A DNA stretch of 64,000 nt, taken from contig CANGFT010000014.1 of NCBI GenBank assembly GCA_947453205.1, positions 1 to 64,000 of the forward strand, read 5' to 3'. Origin of the DNA: Beijerinckiaceae bacterium. Lineage in GTDB: Bacteria > Pseudomonadota > Alphaproteobacteria > Rhizobiales > Beijerinckiaceae. Below the pieces are notes generated by a model. It saw nothing but the letters and a program-made list of their open reading frames with translations. It searched no databases and had not been told where the DNA came from. Positions 61,205 to 64,000 of this stretch are shown in pieces; position 1 is the stretch's first letter, and each line of letters starts with the position of its first letter. The translations under genes were made by a program, and so were the position numbers.

Positions 61205-62530
61205 TCACAAGGCCTGCTGGAACCGCACCGCCTCGCCGGTCGAGGGCGTCACAAGGTCGCCCTCCCACATGACGCGGCGGCCGCGCACGAAGGTTCCCAC
61301 CGGCCAGCCCGTGACGGTCTTGCCGTCATAGGGCGTCCAGCCGCAACGCGAGGCGATCCAGGCGTCCCGGATCGTTTCGCGGCGCTTCATGTCCACGACC
61401 GTCAGATCCGCATCATAGCCCACGGCCACCCGGCCCTTGCTGGCGATGCCGAAGAGACGCGCGGGGCCTGCGCTGGTGAGATCGACGAAACGCTCCAGCG
61501 TCAGGCGGCCCGCGTTCACATGGTCGAGCATCACCGGCACGAGGGTCTGCACGCCCGTCATGCCTGAGGGGCTGTCGGGATAGGCCTTGGCCTTCTCCTC
61601 CAGCGTGTGAGGCGCGTGGTCCGAGCCCAGAATGTCCGCGATCCCCTGCGCGAGGCCCCACCAGATGTGGTCGCGATGGCGCGCCTCGCGCACGGGCGGG
61701 TTCATCTGCAGCTTCGTGCCCAGCGTCGCATAGAGGCTGGCGTCGAGGGTGAGATGGTGCGGCGTGATCTCCACGCTCGCCACATCCTTGTGGTCTTTCA
61801 GAAAGTCGATCTCCTCGCCGGTCGAGACATGCAGCACATGGATCAGCGCGCCCTTTTCGCGGGCGATCTTCACGAGGCGCCGCGTGCAGCCAAGCGCCGT
61901 CTCCACATCGCGCCAGACCGGATGGGAGTTCGGGTCGCCCTTCACGCGGATGGGCTTGCGCTCGTTCAGCCGATATTCGTCCTCCGCATGGAAGGCGGCG
62001 CGGCGGCGGGTCTGCGACAGGATCGCCGCGACGCCCGGATCGTCCTCCACCAGAAGCGAGCCCGTGGACGAGCCCATGAAGACCTTGATGCCCGCCGCGC
62101 CCGGCAGGCGCTCAAGTTCAGGCACATCCTTCGCGTTCTCATGGGTGCCGCCGACCCAGAAGGCGAAATCGCAGTGCATGCGGTGCAGCCCGCGTGAAAC
62201 CTTGTCGGCGAGGGCCTCGGCGGTGGTGGTGAGGGGATTGGTGTTCGGCATTTCGAACACCGCCGTCACCCCGCCCAGAACCGCCGCGCGCGAGCCGCTT
62301 TCGAGGTCTTCCTTGTGGGTGAGGCCCGGCTCGCGGAAATGGACCTGCGTGTCGATGACGCCGGGCAGGATATGAAGGCCCGTGCAGTCGATGCGCTCCC
62401 CCGCCGAGGCCTGCGAGAGGTCGCCGATGGCCGCGATGCGTCCGCCGGACAGGCCCACGTCGCGCTTGCCCTCGCCATCGTGATTGACGAGCGTTCCGTG
62501 TTCGAGAATGACGTCATATGTTTGTGACAT
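61205..62530 (-). CDS. pyrC: Dihydroorotase (PyrC, amidohydrolase type)
   Basis: A 441-residue zinc amidohydrolase forming dihydroorotate in pyrimidine synthesis. The first metal motif DTQVHFREPGLTHKEDLESG is near residue 60, followed by FEMPNTNPLTTT, IKVFMGSSTG with the carboxylated lysine region, HVLHVSTGEE and the aspartate motif DILGSDHAPHTLEEK. The size and pattern match the longer type I (PyrC2) form, not the short E. coli type. Hydantoinase/allantoinase relatives share the fold, but the GSDHAPHT segment favours dihydroorotase. Divergent from ygfZ, with 93 bases between starts. Confidence 0.88.
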   Translation of the reverse strand: MSQTYDVILEHGTLVNHDGEGKRDVGLSGGRIAAIGDLSQASAGERIDCTGLHILPGVIDTQVHFREPGLTHKEDLESGSRAAVLGGVTAVFEMPNTNPLTTTAEALADKVSRGLHRMHCDFAFWVGGTHENAKDVPELERLPGAAGIKVFMGSSTGSLLVEDDPGVAAILSQTRRRAAFHAEDEYRLNERKPIRVKGDPNSHPVWRDVETALGCTRRLVKIAREKGALIHVLHVSTGEEIDFLKDHKDVASVEITPHHLTLDASLYATLGTKLQMNPPVREARHRDHIWWGLAQGIADILGSDHAPHTLEEKAKAYPDSPSGMTGVQTLVPVMLDHVNAGRLTLERFVDLTSAGPARLFGIASKGRVAVGYDADLTVVDMKRRETIRDAWIASRCGWTPYDGKTVTGWPVGTFVRGRRVMWEGDLVTPSTGEAVRFQQAL

Positions 62531-62623
62531 GGGGCGGCTCGCCTTTGCGCTTGTCAGGGTCTCAGAGCGGCTTACTTAGTGCGAGGGGCCGAAGCAAGGC
62601 CGCAACGGGGGTGATTCTCGACC

Positions 62624-63448
62624 ATGCCATCAACCTTTCTGGAGGACCGGGGCCTCGTGCGCGTCAGCGGAAGCGAGGCGCGCGGCTTCCTGCAGGGGCT
62701 GTTCACCTGCAATCTGGAGCGGGTGGCGCCCGGCGCGCCCGGCTTCGGGGCGCTTTTGACCCCGCAGGGCAAGATCCTCGTGGATTTCATCATCTCGCAG
62801 GAGGGCGAGGCCTTCTGGCTTGACGCCCCCCTGACTCTCGCCGCCGATCTCCTGAAGCGGCTGCGGCTCTATCGCCTGCGCGCGCAGATCGACCTCACAG
62901 ACATGAGCGAAGCCATGGGCGTCGCCGCTGTCTGGGGCGAGGCGGCGCCCCCCGGCGCGGAGCCCGATCCCCGCCAGCCCGGCCTCGGCGCCCGGCTCAT
63001 CGGGGAGCGCGCCGCGCTGGCCGCCCTGCCTGACCAGCGCGCCGCCTATGAGGCCCTGCGCATCGCCTGCGCAGTAGCGAAGGGCGGCGTCGACTTCGCC
63101 TACGGCGACACGTTCCCCCACGAGGCCAATATGGACCTCGTCGGCGGGGTTGATTTCAAGAAGGGCTGCTATGTCGGTCAGGAGGTGGTCTCGCGCGTCC
63201 ACCACCGCAACGCGGCCCGTCGGCGCATCCTGCCGGTGAAATTCGACGCCCCTGCCCCCGCGCCCGGAACCCCCGTGCTGGCGGGCGAGATCGAGATCGG
63301 GACGCTGGGCTCGAGCGTCGCAGGCCATGGGCTCGCCTCGATCCGCACCGACAAGGCGCAGGACGCCGCCGCCGCAGGGACGCCGCTCACCGCAGGCGGC
63401 GTCGCCGTGACCCTTGGCCCGCTTCCCTCAGGCGCGCAGCAAGGCTAA
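62624..63448 (+). CDS. ygfZ: YgfZ/GcvT-like folate-binding protein
   Basis: A 274-residue member of the YgfZ/GcvT family, a tetrahydrofolate-dependent helper in iron-sulfur cluster assembly. The signature KKGCYVGQEVVSRVHHRNAA is at about residues 181-200 and includes the essential cysteine. The N-terminus has the family pattern LVRVSGSEARGFLQGLFTCN, and the C-terminus a small beta-barrel. Divergent from dihydroorotase and 10 bases upstream of tag, with which it is probably co-transcribed. Confidence 0.92.
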   Translation: MPSTFLEDRGLVRVSGSEARGFLQGLFTCNLERVAPGAPGFGALLTPQGKILVDFIISQEGEAFWLDAPLTLAADLLKRLRLYRLRAQIDLTDMSEAMGVAAVWGEAAPPGAEPDPRQPGLGARLIGERAALAALPDQRAAYEALRIACAVAKGGVDFAYGDTFPHEANMDLVGGVDFKKGCYVGQEVVSRVHHRNAARRRILPVKFDAPAPAPGTPVLAGEIEIGTLGSSVAGHGLASIRTDKAQDAAAAGTPLTAGGVAVTLGPLPSGAQQG

Positions 63449-63458
63449 ATCTGGGGGC

Positions 63459-64000
63459 ATGAGCGATCCGCGCACCCTTCGCCTGCCCATCCTCCACGAC
63501 GACGGCCGCCACCGCTGCGCCTGGCCCTTCGTCGATCCGATCTATGTCGCCTATCACGACAGCGAATGGGGCGTGCCGGAGACCGATTCCCGCGCCCTCT
63601 TCGAAAAGCTGATCCTCGACGGCTTTCAGGCCGGGCTTTCGTGGATCACCATTCTGCGCAAGCGCGAGGCCTTCCGCAGCGCCTTCGATGATTTCGACCC
63701 CCACAAGATCGCCCGGTACGACCAGCGCAAGGTGGCGAAGCTGATGGCGGACGCGGGCATCGTGCGCAACCGCGCCAAGATCGAGGGCGCAGTCACCTCC
63801 GCGCGGGCCTGGCTCGCCATTCAGGAAGGCGAGGGCTTCTCGCATTTCCTGTGGCGCTATGTGGATGGCCGCCCCCTGCAGAACAAATTGCGGCACATGG
63901 GCGAAATGCCCGCCCAGACCGAACTCTCCGCCCGCGTGTCGAAAGACCTGAAGAAAGCGGGGTTCAATTTCTGCGGCCCGACCATCGTCTACGCCTTCAT
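63459..64000 (+). CDS. tag: DNA-3-methyladenine glycosylase I (3' end beyond window)
   Basis: The first about 180 residues of a Tag-type glycosylase, which removes 3-methyladenine from DNA in base excision repair. Motifs are HRCAWPFVDPIYVAYHDSEWG, where the cysteine and the paired histidines near the end build a zinc site, LILDGFQAGLSWITILRKRE, and FDPHKIARYDQRKV. The visible part ends NFCGPTIVYAF at the right edge, so only the C-terminal tail is missing. The ATG at 63459 is 10 bases after the ygfZ stop. Confidence 0.92.
   Translation, partial: MSDPRTLRLPILHDDGRHRCAWPFVDPIYVAYHDSEWGVPETDSRALFEKLILDGFQAGLSWITILRKREAFRSAFDDFDPHKIARYDQRKVAKLMADAGIVRNRAKIEGAVTSARAWLAIQEGEGFSHFLWRYVDGRPLQNKLRHMGEMPAQTELSARVSKDLKKAGFNFCGPTIVYAF

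Overview
The window is about 64 kb of very GC-rich chromosomal DNA. Gene content and order point to an alphaproteobacterium of the order Hyphomicrobiales (Rhizobiales): an imuA-imuB-dnaE2 cassette behind a GAAC-N7-GAAC LexA box, a fabI / histidine phosphatase / aroC / folPBK run, dnaJ-type and pdxH genes with an RT0821-type lipoprotein, a Nudix + TIGR02301 pair, and several Bug/TctC periplasmic binding proteins. I cannot name the genus from sequence alone. No rRNA, tRNA, CRISPR array or prophage was seen. Most genes are ordinary housekeeping or metabolic genes.

Layout. 1-2.7 kb is an accessory edge: the first codons of an IS630-like transposase run off the left end, followed by a lower-GC YajG-like lipoprotein, a small orphan ORF, a Uma2-family gene and a RelE/Phd-type toxin-antitoxin pair. 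2.8-8.3 kb is the SOS mutagenesis cassette. 8.3-14 kb holds a metallo-beta-lactamase-fold hydrolase, a universal stress protein, a DUF1499 membrane protein, an L,D-transpeptidase lipoprotein, a histone-deacetylase-like amidohydrolase and an MFS transporter. 14-22.9 kb is one long minus-strand run: fabI, a histidine phosphatase, a 1351-residue Pls-type NRPS-like membrane enzyme, aroC, folP, folB and folK. 23-25 kb has an ECF sigma / anti-sigma pair and a DnaJ-type chaperone.

25-39 kb is metabolic and accessory. It holds an FMN-dependent lactate dehydrogenase-like enzyme facing a Bug protein and a cupin, an M3 oligopeptidase, pdxH with its divergent lipoprotein, a DCC-thioredoxin-like / HTTM-like membrane module, a DUF2442-HTH fusion behind a DUF4160 remnant, two more Bug proteins, Nudix/TIGR02301, and a P450. 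39-52.7 kb holds a GlcD-type FAD oxidase, an rRNA (uracil-5) methyltransferase, tlyA and dxs (minus strand), then hdeD-like, ppdK, a small secreted protein, nadA, a TPR protein and ispE (plus strand). 52.7-64 kb has an AT-rich DUF3800 gene, purB, a class II aldolase, a His-rich secreted peptide, rpe, an MFS transporter, a small RHH protein, a CDGSH protein, glyQ, a fourth Bug protein, dihydroorotase, ygfZ and a tag gene cut by the right edge.

The most interesting signals are mostly small or regulatory. ImuB appears to lack about 70 N-terminal residues. Two copies of one palindrome flank a terminator upstream of nadA. A perfect 14-bp hairpin buries the ribosome binding site of a secreted protein. 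A 28-codon membrane micro-ORF has a good ribosome binding site. A GTTCA-N6-GTTCA motif occurs twice. A 7-bp tandem repeat and a terminator with no annotated gene lie upstream of glyQ. Finally, the DCC/HTTM/partner gene triple may be a membrane redox module.
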